DNA from: Lysobacter capsici
Lineage (GTDB): Bacteria > Pseudomonadota > Gammaproteobacteria > Xanthomonadales > Xanthomonadaceae
Reading direction: 5' to 3'
Assembly: GCF_018732085.1 (NCBI RefSeq)
Contig: NZ_CP076103.1
Coordinates: forward strand, 372,001 to 436,000
Length of the DNA: 64,000 nucleotides
This document shows positions 26,954 through 35,262 of the stretch, one piece after another. Position 1 is the stretch's first letter, and every line of letters starts with the position of its first letter. The notes beneath the pieces were generated by a model. That model had not been told where the DNA came from, ran no database searches, and worked only from the letters and a program-made list of their open reading frames with translations. The translations under genes and the position numbers were made by a program.

Positions 26954-27964
26954 ATGAAGATTTTGGTCACCGGCGGCGGCGGATTTCTCGGCCAGGCGCT
27001 GTGCCGCGGCCTGGTCGCGCGCGGCCATGACGTCGTCAGCTTCAACCGCGGCCATTACCCCGCGCTCGATGCGCTCGGCGTGACCCAGGTGCAAGGCGAC
27101 CTCGCCGATCGCGCCGCGGTGATCGCCGCCGCGCAAGGCTGCGAGGCGATCTTCCACAACGCCGCCAAGGCCGGCGCCTGGGGCAGCTACGACAGCTACC
27201 ACCAGGCCAACGTGGTCGGCACCGACAACGTCCTCGCGGCCTGCCGCGAACACCGGATCGGCAAACTCGTCTACACCTCCACGCCCAGCGTGACCCACCG
27301 CGCGACCCATCCGGTCGAAGGCGGCACCGCCGACACCGTGCCCTACGGCGAAGGCTTCAAGGCCGCGTACGCGACCACCAAGACCATCGCCGAAAAAGCC
27401 GTGCTCGCCGCCAACGACGCGCAACTCGCCACCGTCGCGCTGCGTCCGCGCCTGATCTGGGGCGTGGGCGACAATCAACTGCTGCCGCGCCTGGTCCAGC
27501 GCGCCAACGCCGGCCGCCTGCGCTTCGTCGGCGACGGCAACAACCGCATCGACACGACCTACATCGACAACGCCGCGCAGGCGCACTTCGATGCGTTCGA
27601 TCATCTCGCTCCGGGCGCTGCCTGCGCCGGCCGCGCCTACTTCATCAGCAACGGCGAGCCCAAGACCTTGCGCGAAACCCTCAACGGCCTGCTCGGCGCG
27701 GTCGGCGCGCCGCAGGTCGACAAGACCTTGCCGTTCGGCGCCGCCTACGCGATCGGCGCGGTGTGCGAGGCGTTGTGGCATGTGCTGCCGCTCAAGGGCG
27801 AGCCGCCGATGACGCGGTTTCTCGCCGAGCAATTGTCGACCACGCACTGGTACGACATGGCGCCGGCGACGCGCGACTTCGGTTACGTGCCGAAGGTCAG
27901 TTTTCACGAAGGACTCACCCGGCTGAAGGCCGCCTGCACGCAAGCGCCCATCGTCACCGGCTGA
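26954..27964 (+). CDS. oleD: OleD, NADPH-dependent 2-alkyl-3-ketoacid reductase
   Basis: 336 residues from the ATG at 26954, where the Rossmann motif starts at once (MKILVTGGGGFLGQAL). It is an extended short-chain dehydrogenase: serine/threonine motif YTSTPSVTH near residue 115, catalytic Y139-x3-K143. OleD reduces the 2-alkyl-3-keto acid made by OleA to the 3-hydroxy acid used by OleC. The ~175-bp gap from oleC holds a GTAGGAGCGGC repeat. A strong terminator follows the gene. Confidence 0.88.
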   Translation: MKILVTGGGGFLGQALCRGLVARGHDVVSFNRGHYPALDALGVTQVQGDLADRAAVIAAAQGCEAIFHNAAKAGAWGSYDSYHQANVVGTDNVLAACREHRIGKLVYTSTPSVTHRATHPVEGGTADTVPYGEGFKAAYATTKTIAEKAVLAANDAQLATVALRPRLIWGVGDNQLLPRLVQRANAGRLRFVGDGNNRIDTTYIDNAAQAHFDAFDHLAPGAACAGRAYFISNGEPKTLRETLNGLLGAVGAPQVDKTLPFGAAYAIGAVCEALWHVLPLKGEPPMTRFLAEQLSTTHWYDMAPATRDFGYVPKVSFHEGLTRLKAACTQAPIVTG

Positions 27965-27994
27965 CAACCTTCGCTGGCACAGGATCGAACCGTG

Positions 27995-28017
27995 CCATCG
28001 GGAACCTGTCCCGATGG
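27995..28017 (+). terminator. Rho-independent terminator after oleD
   Basis: Perfect 9-bp stem (CCATCGGGA with TCCCGATGG), 5-base loop, then TGGCTTTCTCTC. It starts 30 bp after the oleD stop and closes the oleBCD unit. Confidence 0.75.
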
Positions 28018-28047
28018 TGGCTTTCTCTCATGCCAGGAGGTTCCCCC

Positions 28048-28209
28048 ATGCTTCACTATGCCGCCGTCTTCTTCGTCATCGCGATCATCGCCGCGGTCCT
28101 GGGCTTCACCGGCATCGCCGGCGCCGCCAGCAACATCGCCTGGATCTTGTTCGTCGTGTTCGTGATCCTGGCGATCATCTCGCTGTTCCGCGGCCGCAAG
28201 GTCGCCTGA
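28048..28209 (+). CDS. DUF1328 (YtjA-type) small membrane protein
   Basis: 53 residues starting MLHYAAVFFVIAII, preceded by a near-ideal CAGGAGG at 28034-28040. Two hydrophobic helices (about 3-25 and 28-46) with a short Gly/Ala turn and a basic end (FRGRKVA) match the widely conserved DUF1328 proteins. Their molecular role is unsettled; a link to envelope stress is often suggested. It stands alone between two terminator-like hairpins. Confidence 0.85.
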   Translation: MLHYAAVFFVIAIIAAVLGFTGIAGAASNIAWILFVVFVILAIISLFRGRKVA

Positions 28210-28246
28210 CCCCGGTCAGACACCGACAACGCTCGACCGTTCCGCC

Positions 28247-28273
28247 GCCGGCCCGCGCATTGCGCGGGCCGGC
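28247..28273 (+). terminator. Strong GC hairpin after the DUF1328 gene
   Basis: Perfect 12-bp stem (GCCGGCCCGCGC and its complement) with a 3-base loop, 38 bp after the stop. No T-run, so termination efficiency is uncertain. Confidence 0.55.
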
Positions 28274-28333
28274 GTGCATCGGGCGCCGGCGCTGCCGCCC
28301 GGATCGATGCATGGATGCAGCGGAGCACAGGGC

Positions 28334-28339
28334 TACAAT
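28334..28339 (+). promoter_or_regulatory. -10 element for a probably leaderless ubiJ transcript
   Basis: TACAAT lies six bases before the ubiJ ATG, so transcription would begin at or next to the start codon. No ribosome binding site is visible upstream of that ATG, which agrees with a leaderless mRNA. Confidence 0.45.
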
Positions 28340-28345
28340 GGCGCC

Positions 28346-29008
28346 ATGACCGCCCCAGATCCCTCGTTCCTGTCTTCGCTCAAGCCACTGGCCGGACGCG
28401 CGCTGGAAGCCGCGCTCAACCGCGCGCTGGCGCTCGATCCCGACACCCGCGACAGCCTGCGCACGCTCGACGGCCGCAGCGTCGCCCTGCACCTGGCCTC
28501 GCCGCCGCTGGCGCTGCGCATCCTGGTGGCCGGCGAGCGGCTCGAAGTCGGGCCGGTGCGCGACAGCGACGAACCCGATCTGTCGGTGCGCAGCACCCTC
28601 GGCGCGATCTTCTCGCAACTGCCCAACCTGCTCGGCGCCGCGCGCAACGAGCAGGCCGCGCCGGTCGGCAAGTTGCGCATCGAAGGCGACGCGGACCTGG
28701 CCCGCCGCCTGCAGCGCCTGGCCGAGCGTTTCGATCCGGATTGGCAGCAACCGTTCACCACCGTGTTCGGCGAGGTGGCCGGCGTGCAGATCGCGCACGC
28801 GGTGGCCGGCACCCTGCGCCATGCCCGCGACGCCGCCGGCGCGCTGGCCAGCAATGTCGCCGAGTACGTCACCGAGGAATCGCGCGACGTGGTCCCGCGC
28901 GACGAACTCAATGCCTTCCACGACGATGTCGATGTGCTGCGCGACGATGTCGAACGCGCCGCCGCGCACGTGGCGCGCCTGCGCGATCGCGCGAGGCGCG
29001 GCGCATGA
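28346..29008 (+). CDS. ubiJ: UbiJ-like SCP2-domain accessory factor of ubiquinone synthesis
   Basis: 220 residues with an SCP2-type lipid-binding domain (about 20-125, including SVALHLASPPLALRILVAG) and a C-terminal helical/coiled part rich in Asp and Arg (VAEYVTEESRDVVPRDELNAF). UbiJ helps assemble the soluble Ubi complex by binding isoprenoid intermediates. It lies upstream of ubiB as in other gammaproteobacteria, although ubiE is not adjacent here. The 190-bp gap to ubiB contains a repeat. The ATG at 28346 was chosen because the SCP2 start follows and a -10 element is directly upstream. Confidence 0.85.
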   Translation: MTAPDPSFLSSLKPLAGRALEAALNRALALDPDTRDSLRTLDGRSVALHLASPPLALRILVAGERLEVGPVRDSDEPDLSVRSTLGAIFSQLPNLLGAARNEQAAPVGKLRIEGDADLARRLQRLAERFDPDWQQPFTTVFGEVAGVQIAHAVAGTLRHARDAAGALASNVAEYVTEESRDVVPRDELNAFHDDVDVLRDDVERAAAHVARLRDRARRGA

Positions 29009-29053
29009 GCCTCGCGGCGCTTCAATCATCGAGGCTTCCCCCTTCGATGGCCC

Positions 29054-29168
29054 GAGGTCTTTTGTGGGAGGGCCTTCAGGCCCGACGCTTTTCGGCCAGC
29101 GGTGGTGACGTTTCGATGCGATCTGAATCAAGAGCGTCGGGGCCGAAGCCCCTCCCACCAAAGACCTC
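29054..29168. repeat. Inverted repeat of the TGTGGGAGGGCC family between ubiJ and ubiB
   Basis: Arms beginning GAGGTCTTTTGTGGGAGGG and ending in the inverse flank a ~60-bp centre. Related copies form the array at 56001-56530. Confidence 0.85.
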
Positions 29169-29198
29169 GCAGTGGTGCAGCGATTGCGGGGACGGCGC

Positions 29199-30887
29199 AT
29201 GAGGTCCGCCATCCGCGCCTGGCGCATCGGCCGCGTGCTGCTGCGCTACCGGCTCGACGATCTGCTCGACGGCACTCCGGTCGAGCGCTGGCTCAAGCTC
29301 GCGCGACCGTTCGTGCCGCGCGCCTCGGCCGAGATCGCCGCGATGTCGCGCGGCGCGCGCCTGCGCCTGGTGCTGCAGGAACTCGGGCCGATCTTCGTCA
29401 AGTTCGGGCAGATCCTGTCGACCCGCCGCGACCTGGTGCCGCCGGACATCGCGATCGAGCTGGCCCTGCTGCAAGACCGGGTCGCGCCGTTCGATGGCGA
29501 AACCGCGCGCCGCATCGTCGAGGGCACGCTCGAGCGCAGCATCGAGGACGCGTTCGAATCGTTCGATATCGAGCCGCTGGCCTCGGCCTCGATCGCGCAG
29601 GTGCATGCCGCGCGGCTGGCGCCGGAAAACGGCAAGCCGGCGCGCGAGGTGGTGGTCAAGGTGCTGCGTCCGGACATCGAGGGCAAGATCGCCGGCGATA
29701 TCGCGCTGTTGAACGCCCTGGCCGCGCTGGTCGACCGCGCCCATCCCAGCGCCGACAAGATCCGCCCGCGCGCGATCGTCGCCGAAATCGAAAGCACGCT
29801 GGCCGCCGAACTGGACCTGCAGCGCGAAGGCGCCAACGCCAGCGTGCTGCGCCGGTTCTGGGCCGACAGCGACGACATGTACGTGCCCGAGGTGATCTGG
29901 TCGCATACCAGCGAACGCGCGCTGACCCTGGAGCGCGTCTACGGCATTCCCTCCGACGACATCGCCGCATTGGATGCCGCCGGCATCGACCGCAGCGCGC
30001 TCGCGGCCAAGGGCGTGCGGGTGTTCTACACCCAGGTGTTCCGCGACAACTTCTTCCACGCCGATGCGCACGCCGGCAACATCTGGGTCGACAGCGATCC
30101 CTCGCGGCGGCGCAATCCGCGCTTCATCGCGCTCGACTTCGGCATCATGGGCCAGTTGTCGGACGAGGATCAGTACTACCTCGCCGAAAACTTCATGGCG
30201 ATCTTCAACCGCGACTACCGCCGCATCGCCGAGCTGCACGTGCAGGCCGGCTGGATTCCCGCGCACATCCGCATCGACGAACTCGAAGCGGCCACGCGCG
30301 CGGTGTGCGAGCCGTATTTCACCCGGCCGCTGAGCGAGATCTCTTTGGCCGAGGTGCTGGTCAAGCTGTTCCGCACCGCGCAGCGTTACGAGCTGACCTT
30401 GCAGCCGCAGCTGATCCTGCTGCAGAAAACCCTGCTCAACATCGAAGGCGTGGGCCGCCTGCTCGATCCCAAGCTCGACATCTGGGCGGTGGCGCGGCCG
30501 GTGTTGCAACGCATCTTGCTCGAGCGCTACAGCCCGCAGCGGCTGGCGACCGAGTTCCGCAAGCGCCTGCCCGAATTCGTGACCCGCGCGCCGGAGATGC
30601 CGCGATTGCTGCACGCGTGGCTGAGCCAGCAGGTCTCGGGCCAGCACGAACTGAAGATGCGTTCGGCCGACATCACCGACCTCAACCGCAGCATCGGCGA
30701 CGCGGTGCGCCGCACCGTCGCGGCGATTCTCGGCACCGGCCTGCTGATCGTGGCGGCGGTGCTGTTCGGACTGGAGGCCGGTGGACCGCGCCTGTGGTCG
30801 ATTCCTGCATCGTCGTGGATCGCCGGGCTGGGCGGCTTGTGGGCGTTGCTGGCGGCGTGGCCGCGGCGCAAGCGCGGCTCGCCTTGA
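29199..30887 (+). CDS. ubiB: UbiB, atypical kinase/ATPase of ubiquinone biosynthesis
   Basis: 562 residues from the ATG at 29199. Shows the family-specific KxGQ motif as K68-F-G-Q71, an Ala-rich loop (LASASIAQVHAARL), VVVKVLRP, a DNFFHADAHAGNIWV catalytic segment and LDFGIMGQ metal motif. Two C-terminal hydrophobic helices (about 505-550) anchor it to the inner membrane. UbiB is thought to extract or hand over hydrophobic precursors using ATP. A degenerate copy of its last ~200 bp is found at 47184-47385. Confidence 0.93.
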   Translation: MRSAIRAWRIGRVLLRYRLDDLLDGTPVERWLKLARPFVPRASAEIAAMSRGARLRLVLQELGPIFVKFGQILSTRRDLVPPDIAIELALLQDRVAPFDGETARRIVEGTLERSIEDAFESFDIEPLASASIAQVHAARLAPENGKPAREVVVKVLRPDIEGKIAGDIALLNALAALVDRAHPSADKIRPRAIVAEIESTLAAELDLQREGANASVLRRFWADSDDMYVPEVIWSHTSERALTLERVYGIPSDDIAALDAAGIDRSALAAKGVRVFYTQVFRDNFFHADAHAGNIWVDSDPSRRRNPRFIALDFGIMGQLSDEDQYYLAENFMAIFNRDYRRIAELHVQAGWIPAHIRIDELEAATRAVCEPYFTRPLSEISLAEVLVKLFRTAQRYELTLQPQLILLQKTLLNIEGVGRLLDPKLDIWAVARPVLQRILLERYSPQRLATEFRKRLPEFVTRAPEMPRLLHAWLSQQVSGQHELKMRSADITDLNRSIGDAVRRTVAAILGTGLLIVAAVLFGLEAGGPRLWSIPASSWIAGLGGLWALLAAWPRRKRGSP

Positions 30888-31148
30888 ACCACGCCGGCGG
30901 TCCGGCCGGCCTGCGAAACCAAGCTCTCACGACGATCCCCTCTTTTGTGGAGGGGCGGGAGGGTTTTGCTCGTGGCGCTTGCCGGTGCGGCTCCGCCCGA
31001 CCTGCCCGGGCAACCGCCTGGCCATGGCGCCGCCACGGGCCAGCCTGAACGATCGCAATCGGCCGATTGCGGCGGGCGGCGGAACCGAAAGGAGTGCGAA
31101 AGGAAGCCCGCATAGGCTGCGCTCATCGCCACTGCCGACGATCCGCGC
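30888..31148. other. 261-bp gap at the left edge of the unusual cluster
   Basis: No gene. Holds a single-arm remnant of the TTTTGTGGAGGGGC repeat type at about 30941-30960 and a perfect 18-bp palindrome, CGCAATCGGCCGATTGCG, at 31054-31071, 78 bp before the HAD gene. Confidence 0.5.
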
Positions 31149-31859
31149 ATGAACCCTGGCTGGAACATCCTGTGCGACTTCGACGGCACCATCGCCCTCG
31201 ACGATGTAACCGACACCTTGCTGGAACGTTTCGCGCGTCCCGGCTGGGAGCTGATCGAGGCGGCCTGGAAAGCCGGGCGGATCGGTTCGCGCGAATGCAT
31301 GAGCGGCCAGATCGCCTTGATCGACGCCGACCGCGACGAAGTCGATGCAGTGCTCGACGGCCTGCGCATCGATCCGGGCTTTCACGATTTCGTCCGCGCC
31401 TCGCAGCGTGCCGGGATCGGCATGAGCGTGGTCAGCGACGGACTCGACTACGCGATCCACCGCATTCTCGGCCGGCATGGGCTCGACGGTCTGCCGGTGA
31501 TCGCCAATCGCCTGCTGCAGACCGCGCCGCGCGAGTGGCGGATCGAATTTCCGCACGCCGGCACGCAATGCCGCAGCGGCACCTGCAAATGCTCGTGCGC
31601 GCGCCGCGAAACCGCGGCGCGCAAGCGCGTGCTGCTGATCGGCGACGGCCAGTCCGATTTCTGCGTGGCCACCGAGGCCGACTTCGTATTCGCCAAGGGC
31701 AAGCTGATCGAGCATTGCCGGCAAAACCATATCCCGCACGCGCCGATCGGCGGTTTTCTCGAGGCGCTGGCGTTGCTGCCGTCGCTGCTCGATGGGCTGT
31801 TCGAAGCGCAGACGCAGCGGGCCGAACGACTTCTCAACACACGAGTCCGTACTCCATGA
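31149..31859 (+). CDS. HAD-family phosphatase, MtnX/phosphoserine-phosphatase-like
   Basis: 236 residues. HAD motif I is D10-F-D12-G-T14, motif II a VVSDG segment near residue 97 and motif III/IV LLIGDGQSDFCVA near 163. The cap and size fit HAD-IB phosphatases such as MtnX or SerB. An unusual cysteine-rich insertion (CRSGTCKCSC) lies at about 142-151 and could bind metal. Its stop overlaps the ATG of the class III aminotransferase (ATGA at 31856-31859), so both are translated together. No MTA-salvage genes are nearby, so its substrate is more likely a phosphorylated intermediate of the local pathway (inference). Confidence 0.75.
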   Translation: MNPGWNILCDFDGTIALDDVTDTLLERFARPGWELIEAAWKAGRIGSRECMSGQIALIDADRDEVDAVLDGLRIDPGFHDFVRASQRAGIGMSVVSDGLDYAIHRILGRHGLDGLPVIANRLLQTAPREWRIEFPHAGTQCRSGTCKCSCARRETAARKRVLLIGDGQSDFCVATEADFVFAKGKLIEHCRQNHIPHAPIGGFLEALALLPSLLDGLFEAQTQRAERLLNTRVRTP

Positions 31860-31980
31860 ACGACGCCTCATTGTTGGCCGAACAAGCCCCGGACAGCTCC
31901 CACGCAGCGGGCCCGATTGCTTCTCAACACTCCAGTCCGCACCCCATGAGCGACGCCTCACTGTTGGCCGACGAGGCCCG
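31813..31980. repeat. 90-bp imperfect tandem duplication across the HAD/aminotransferase junction
   Basis: Bases from 31813 and from 31903 align with a constant 90-bp offset (shared GCAGCGGGCC, CTTCTCAACAC, CCATGA-CGACGCCTCA and TGTTGGCC blocks). Each copy holds an in-frame ATG, at 31856 and 31946, so the aminotransferase has two alternative starts. Confidence 0.85.
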
Positions 31981-33316
31981 GTATTGCTCTTTCGGCGACA
32001 CCGTTCACTACAGCGATCCGCCGAAAATCTTCACCCGCTGCGATGGCAGCTACCTCTACGACGCGGCCGGCACCGAGTTCCTCGATCTGCAGATGTGGTA
32101 TTCGGCGGTCAATTTCGGCTACTCGAACCCGCGTCTGAACAATGTGCTCAAGCAGCAGATCGATACCCTGCCGCAGGTCGCCAGCCAGTACCTGCATCCG
32201 GGCAAGATCGAACTGGCAAAGATCGTCGCCCAGGACGCCGAGAAGAAGTGGGGCCGCAAGGGGCGTGTGCATTTCAACGTCGGCGGTTCGCAGTCGGTCG
32301 AGGATTCGCTCAAGATCGTGCGCAACGCCAGCGGCGGCAAGAGCCTGATGTTCGCCTTCGAAGGCGGCTATCACGGCCGCACCCTCGGCGCGTCGGCGAT
32401 TACCTCCTCGTATCGCTATCGCCGTCGCTACGGTCATTTCGACCGCGCGCAGTTCGTCGAATTCCCGTACCACTTCCGTGGCCCCAAGGGCATGTCGAAG
32501 GAAGAGTACGGCGAGCATTGCGTGGCGAAGTTCGAGCGCCTGTTCGAGACCGAGTACAACGGCGTGTGGGACCCGAAGGTCGGCCAGTGCGAGTACGCGG
32601 CGTTCTACATCGAGCCGATCCAGGGCACCGGCGGCTACGTGATTCCGCCGCCGAATTTCTTCGTCGGGCTCAAGCGCGTGCTGGACAAGTACGGAATCCT
32701 GCTGGTCGTCGACGAAATCCAGATGGGCTTCTTCCGCACCGGCAAGCTGTGGTCGATCGAGCATTTCGGCGTGCAGCCGGACGTGCTGGTGTTCGGCAAG
32801 GCGCTGACCAACGGCCTCAATCCGCTTGCCGGCATCTGGGCGCGCGAGGAGCTGATCAACCCCACCATCTTCCCGCCGGGCTCAACCCATTCGACCTTCG
32901 CCTCCAATCCGCTCGGCACCGCGGTCGGACTGGAGACGATGAAGATGCTGGCCGAGACCGACTACGAAAGCATGGTCATGGCCAGCGGCGCGCACTTCCT
33001 CGCCGGCCTGAAGGACCTGCAGCGCCGGCATCCGGAAATCGGCGACGTCGACGGCCTCGGCCTGGCGCTGCGCGCGGAAATCTGCGAAGCCGACGGCTTC
33101 ACCCCGAACAAGAAGCTGCTCGACCGCATGGCCGACATCGGCCTGGCCGGCGAGCTCGATCACAACGGCAAGAAGATGGGCCTGGTCCTCGACGTCGGCG
33201 GCTATTACAAGAACGTGATCACCCTGGCGCCGTCGTTGCACATCACCGGGCAGGAAATCGACCTGAGCCTGAGCCTGCTGGATCAGCTGCTGACCCGCGC
33301 CAAGAACTCGTTGTGA
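31856..33316 (+). CDS. Class III (fold type I) PLP aminotransferase
   Basis: 486 residues from 31856 or 456 from 31946. The first start overlaps the HAD stop (ATGA); the second is the copy in a 90-bp duplication and matches the usual family length better. PLP Lys is K315 (K285 from the second start) in LVFGKALTNGLNPLAG. LLVVDEIQMGFFRTGKLW has the cofactor-ring Asp, and VGGSQSVEDSLKI the phosphate site. This family transfers terminal amino groups, for example from ornithine, diaminobutyrate, lysine or beta-alanine. No ectoine or lysine-degradation genes are beside it. It probably aminates an aldehyde or keto intermediate of the adjacent pathway. The exact substrate is unknown. Confidence 0.85.
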   Translation: MNDASLLAEQAPDSSHAAGPIASQHSSPHPMSDASLLADEARYCSFGDTVHYSDPPKIFTRCDGSYLYDAAGTEFLDLQMWYSAVNFGYSNPRLNNVLKQQIDTLPQVASQYLHPGKIELAKIVAQDAEKKWGRKGRVHFNVGGSQSVEDSLKIVRNASGGKSLMFAFEGGYHGRTLGASAITSSYRYRRRYGHFDRAQFVEFPYHFRGPKGMSKEEYGEHCVAKFERLFETEYNGVWDPKVGQCEYAAFYIEPIQGTGGYVIPPPNFFVGLKRVLDKYGILLVVDEIQMGFFRTGKLWSIEHFGVQPDVLVFGKALTNGLNPLAGIWAREELINPTIFPPGSTHSTFASNPLGTAVGLETMKMLAETDYESMVMASGAHFLAGLKDLQRRHPEIGDVDGLGLALRAEICEADGFTPNKKLLDRMADIGLAGELDHNGKKMGLVLDVGGYYKNVITLAPSLHITGQEIDLSLSLLDQLLTRAKNSL

Positions 33317-33616
33317 GCGCGGCCGACGATGGCGCCGAACCCGTGCTGCGTCATCGTCGTGCCGCGTCCGCGCGGTTTCGTCCCCGCCGCGGCGGGTTCT
33401 GAAATCGCCCGCGGCGGTCGCGGGCCACGCGTGCGCGCGGCACCGAGTGGTCGACGCCGCCGTTTCGCCTCGGGCGCGACGGCGGCGTTGGTATTGGCGG
33501 CAGCGCGGCGCGAGCGGGTTTCGGATCGAACAGATGCGAACGGCCGCCATGCCGCGGATGGCGCATCGTGCCGGACCGGCGGCGGCGTCGCTCGCGGCGA
33601 AAGCCGCGCCTTCGGC
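33317..33616. other. 300-bp convergent gap
   Basis: Lies between the ends of the class III aminotransferase (plus) and the ketosynthase (minus). I see no gene, clear terminator or repeat in it; very GC-rich. Confidence 0.4.
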
Positions 33617-34828
33617 TCATTCCGCGCGACGGATCGCAAGCACCGCGTTGAGCCCACCGAACGCGAACGAGTTCGACAGCGCCGCATCGACGCGGCGCTC
33701 GCGTGCGATGTTCGGCACGTAGTCGAGATCGCATTGCGGGTCGGGATCGATGAAGTTGGCGGTCGGCGGCACCGCTTGCTCGTTCAGCGCGCCGATCGCG
33801 GCGATCAGTTCCAGCGCGCCGGCGGCGCCCAGCGCATGACCGTGCACGGCCTTGGTCGAGGACACCGCGATCGTATCGGCGTGGGCGCCGAACACTTCGC
33901 GAATCGCGCGGCTTTCGGTCGGATCGTTGAGCGGCGTGGCGGTGCCGTGGGCGTTGATGTAGCCGATCGATTCGGGCGCCAGCCGGGCGTCGGCGAGCGC
34001 GCGCCGGATCGCGTTGGCCGCGCCGGCCTGCGACGGCAGCACGATGTCGCTGGCGTCCGACGACATGCCGGCGCCGGCGAACTCGGCCAGGATCGTCGCC
34101 CCGCGTCGGCGCGCATGTTCGTATTCTTCCAGCACGAAGATCGCCGCGCCTTCGCCGAGCACCAGGCCGCGCCGTTGCAGGCAGAACGGCCGGCAGGTGT
34201 CTTCGGCGAGCACGCGCATCGCTTCCCAGGCCTTGGTCAGGCCCAGGGTGATGCAGGCTTCCGCGCCGCCGCTGAGGGCGACGTCGACGCTGCCGCCGCG
34301 GATCATCTGCAGGGCCTGGGCGAGCGCGTGATTGGACGAGGCGCAGGCGCTGACCACGGCGAAGGCCGGTCCGGTCACGCCGTACTCGATGCTCAGCTGG
34401 CAGGCCGGCGCGTTCGCCATCACCCGCACGATCGTGAACGGATGCACGCGGCCGTTCTCGCCATACAGGCGCCGGCTGGCTTCGGCGTTGCTGGTTTCGC
34501 CGCCGACCGCGGTACCGACGATGACCGCGGTGCGATCGCGCAGGCCGTCGGTTTCGAAATCCAGGCCCGATTGGCGCACCGCTTCGCGCGCGCTGACCAG
34601 GGCGAACTGCGAGACGCGGTCGAGCAACGCCAGGCGCTTGTCGTCGAAATGGGCGAGCGGATCGTAGCCGCGTACCTCGGCCGCGATCGGCGCGCGCAAC
34701 ACCTCGGCCGCGACGGCCTGGATCGGGCCAATGGCGCTGCGTCCGGCGAGCATCTCGCGCCAGCAGCTCGGCGCATCGTGGCCGAGGGCGCTGATCGCGC
34801 CCATGCCGGTAATCACCACACGTCGCAT
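33617..34828 (-). CDS. Beta-ketoacyl-ACP synthase, FabF-like
   Basis: 403 residues from the ATG at 34828, preceded by GGAG. The catalytic triad is C162 (VVSACASSN), H294 (INAHGTATPLND) and H329 (TKAVHGHALGAAGA), with the NSFAFGGLNA end motif, so it is a condensing elongation-type KAS rather than a chain-length factor. It is the only ketosynthase here and is coupled (48-bp gap) to a dedicated acyl carrier protein. No ketoreductase, dehydratase, acyltransferase or thioesterase of a full fatty-acid set is adjacent. It therefore likely extends a primer once or uses housekeeping reduction steps. It is not OleA, which is FabH/thiolase-like. Confidence 0.88.
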   Translation of the reverse strand: MRRVVITGMGAISALGHDAPSCWREMLAGRSAIGPIQAVAAEVLRAPIAAEVRGYDPLAHFDDKRLALLDRVSQFALVSAREAVRQSGLDFETDGLRDRTAVIVGTAVGGETSNAEASRRLYGENGRVHPFTIVRVMANAPACQLSIEYGVTGPAFAVVSACASSNHALAQALQMIRGGSVDVALSGGAEACITLGLTKAWEAMRVLAEDTCRPFCLQRRGLVLGEGAAIFVLEEYEHARRRGATILAEFAGAGMSSDASDIVLPSQAGAANAIRRALADARLAPESIGYINAHGTATPLNDPTESRAIREVFGAHADTIAVSSTKAVHGHALGAAGALELIAAIGALNEQAVPPTANFIDPDPQCDLDYVPNIARERRVDAALSNSFAFGGLNAVLAIRRAE

Positions 34829-34876
34829 CGGGATCTCCACTGGGTTGGATCGCGCGGCTCGCTGCCGCGCGCGCGC

Positions 34877-35155
34877 TCAGGCGGCGCTGGGGGCGGAGGC
34901 TTTGGGCGTGGCGGCGGCATCGATGGCCTGGCGCACCGCGTTGAGCAGGCCCTGCACCGAACCGTTGTCGAAATCGGGATCGCGGTCGGGCAGGGTGACG
35001 CCGAAATGTTCTTCGATGTCGAAGATGATCTCGATCGCCTCGAGCGAATCGACGCCGAGGTCTTTCAAGGTGGATTCGGGGGTGATCGTGGCGATGTCGA
35101 TGCCGCCCAGTCTGGCGACGATCTCGAACACCTGTTGTTCGACGGTCTGGGTCAT
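34877..35155 (-). CDS. Acyl carrier protein
   Basis: 92 residues, acidic four-helix ACP fold, with the phosphopantetheine serine S37 in LGVDSLEAIEI. A basic/Ala-rich tail after residue ~78 (AATPKASAPSAA) is longer than in housekeeping AcpP. It begins the minus-strand pair ACP-ketosynthase and is divergent from the acyltransferase-like gene across 107 bp, probably sharing a control region. It should carry the nascent acyl chain of this cluster. Confidence 0.9.
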   Translation of the reverse strand: MTQTVEQQVFEIVARLGGIDIATITPESTLKDLGVDSLEAIEIIFDIEEHFGVTLPDRDPDFDNGSVQGLLNAVRQAIDAAATPKASAPSAA

Positions 35156-35262
35156 CGTGACGCTCCTTCCGGTGGGGACGGGTCGGCGACGGCGGTCGCG
35201 GTCCCCATGCCGGGGCCCGGATCGCGCGCGGCGTACCTCGGGCCGAATCTAGCCGGTGAATC

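Noticed and set aside
29199..30887. ubiB as an aminoglycoside-kinase-like resistance gene
   Set aside because: KxGQ motif, Ala-rich loop and C-terminal membrane helices identify it as UbiB.
31856..33316. EctB or lysine 6-aminotransferase identity
   Set aside because: Class III features are clear but no ectoine or lysine-catabolism genes are adjacent; too weak for a specific name.
33617..34828. Ketosynthase as the missing OleA
   Set aside because: It has the FabF-type Cys-His-His triad and NSFAFGG end; OleA is FabH/thiolase-like.
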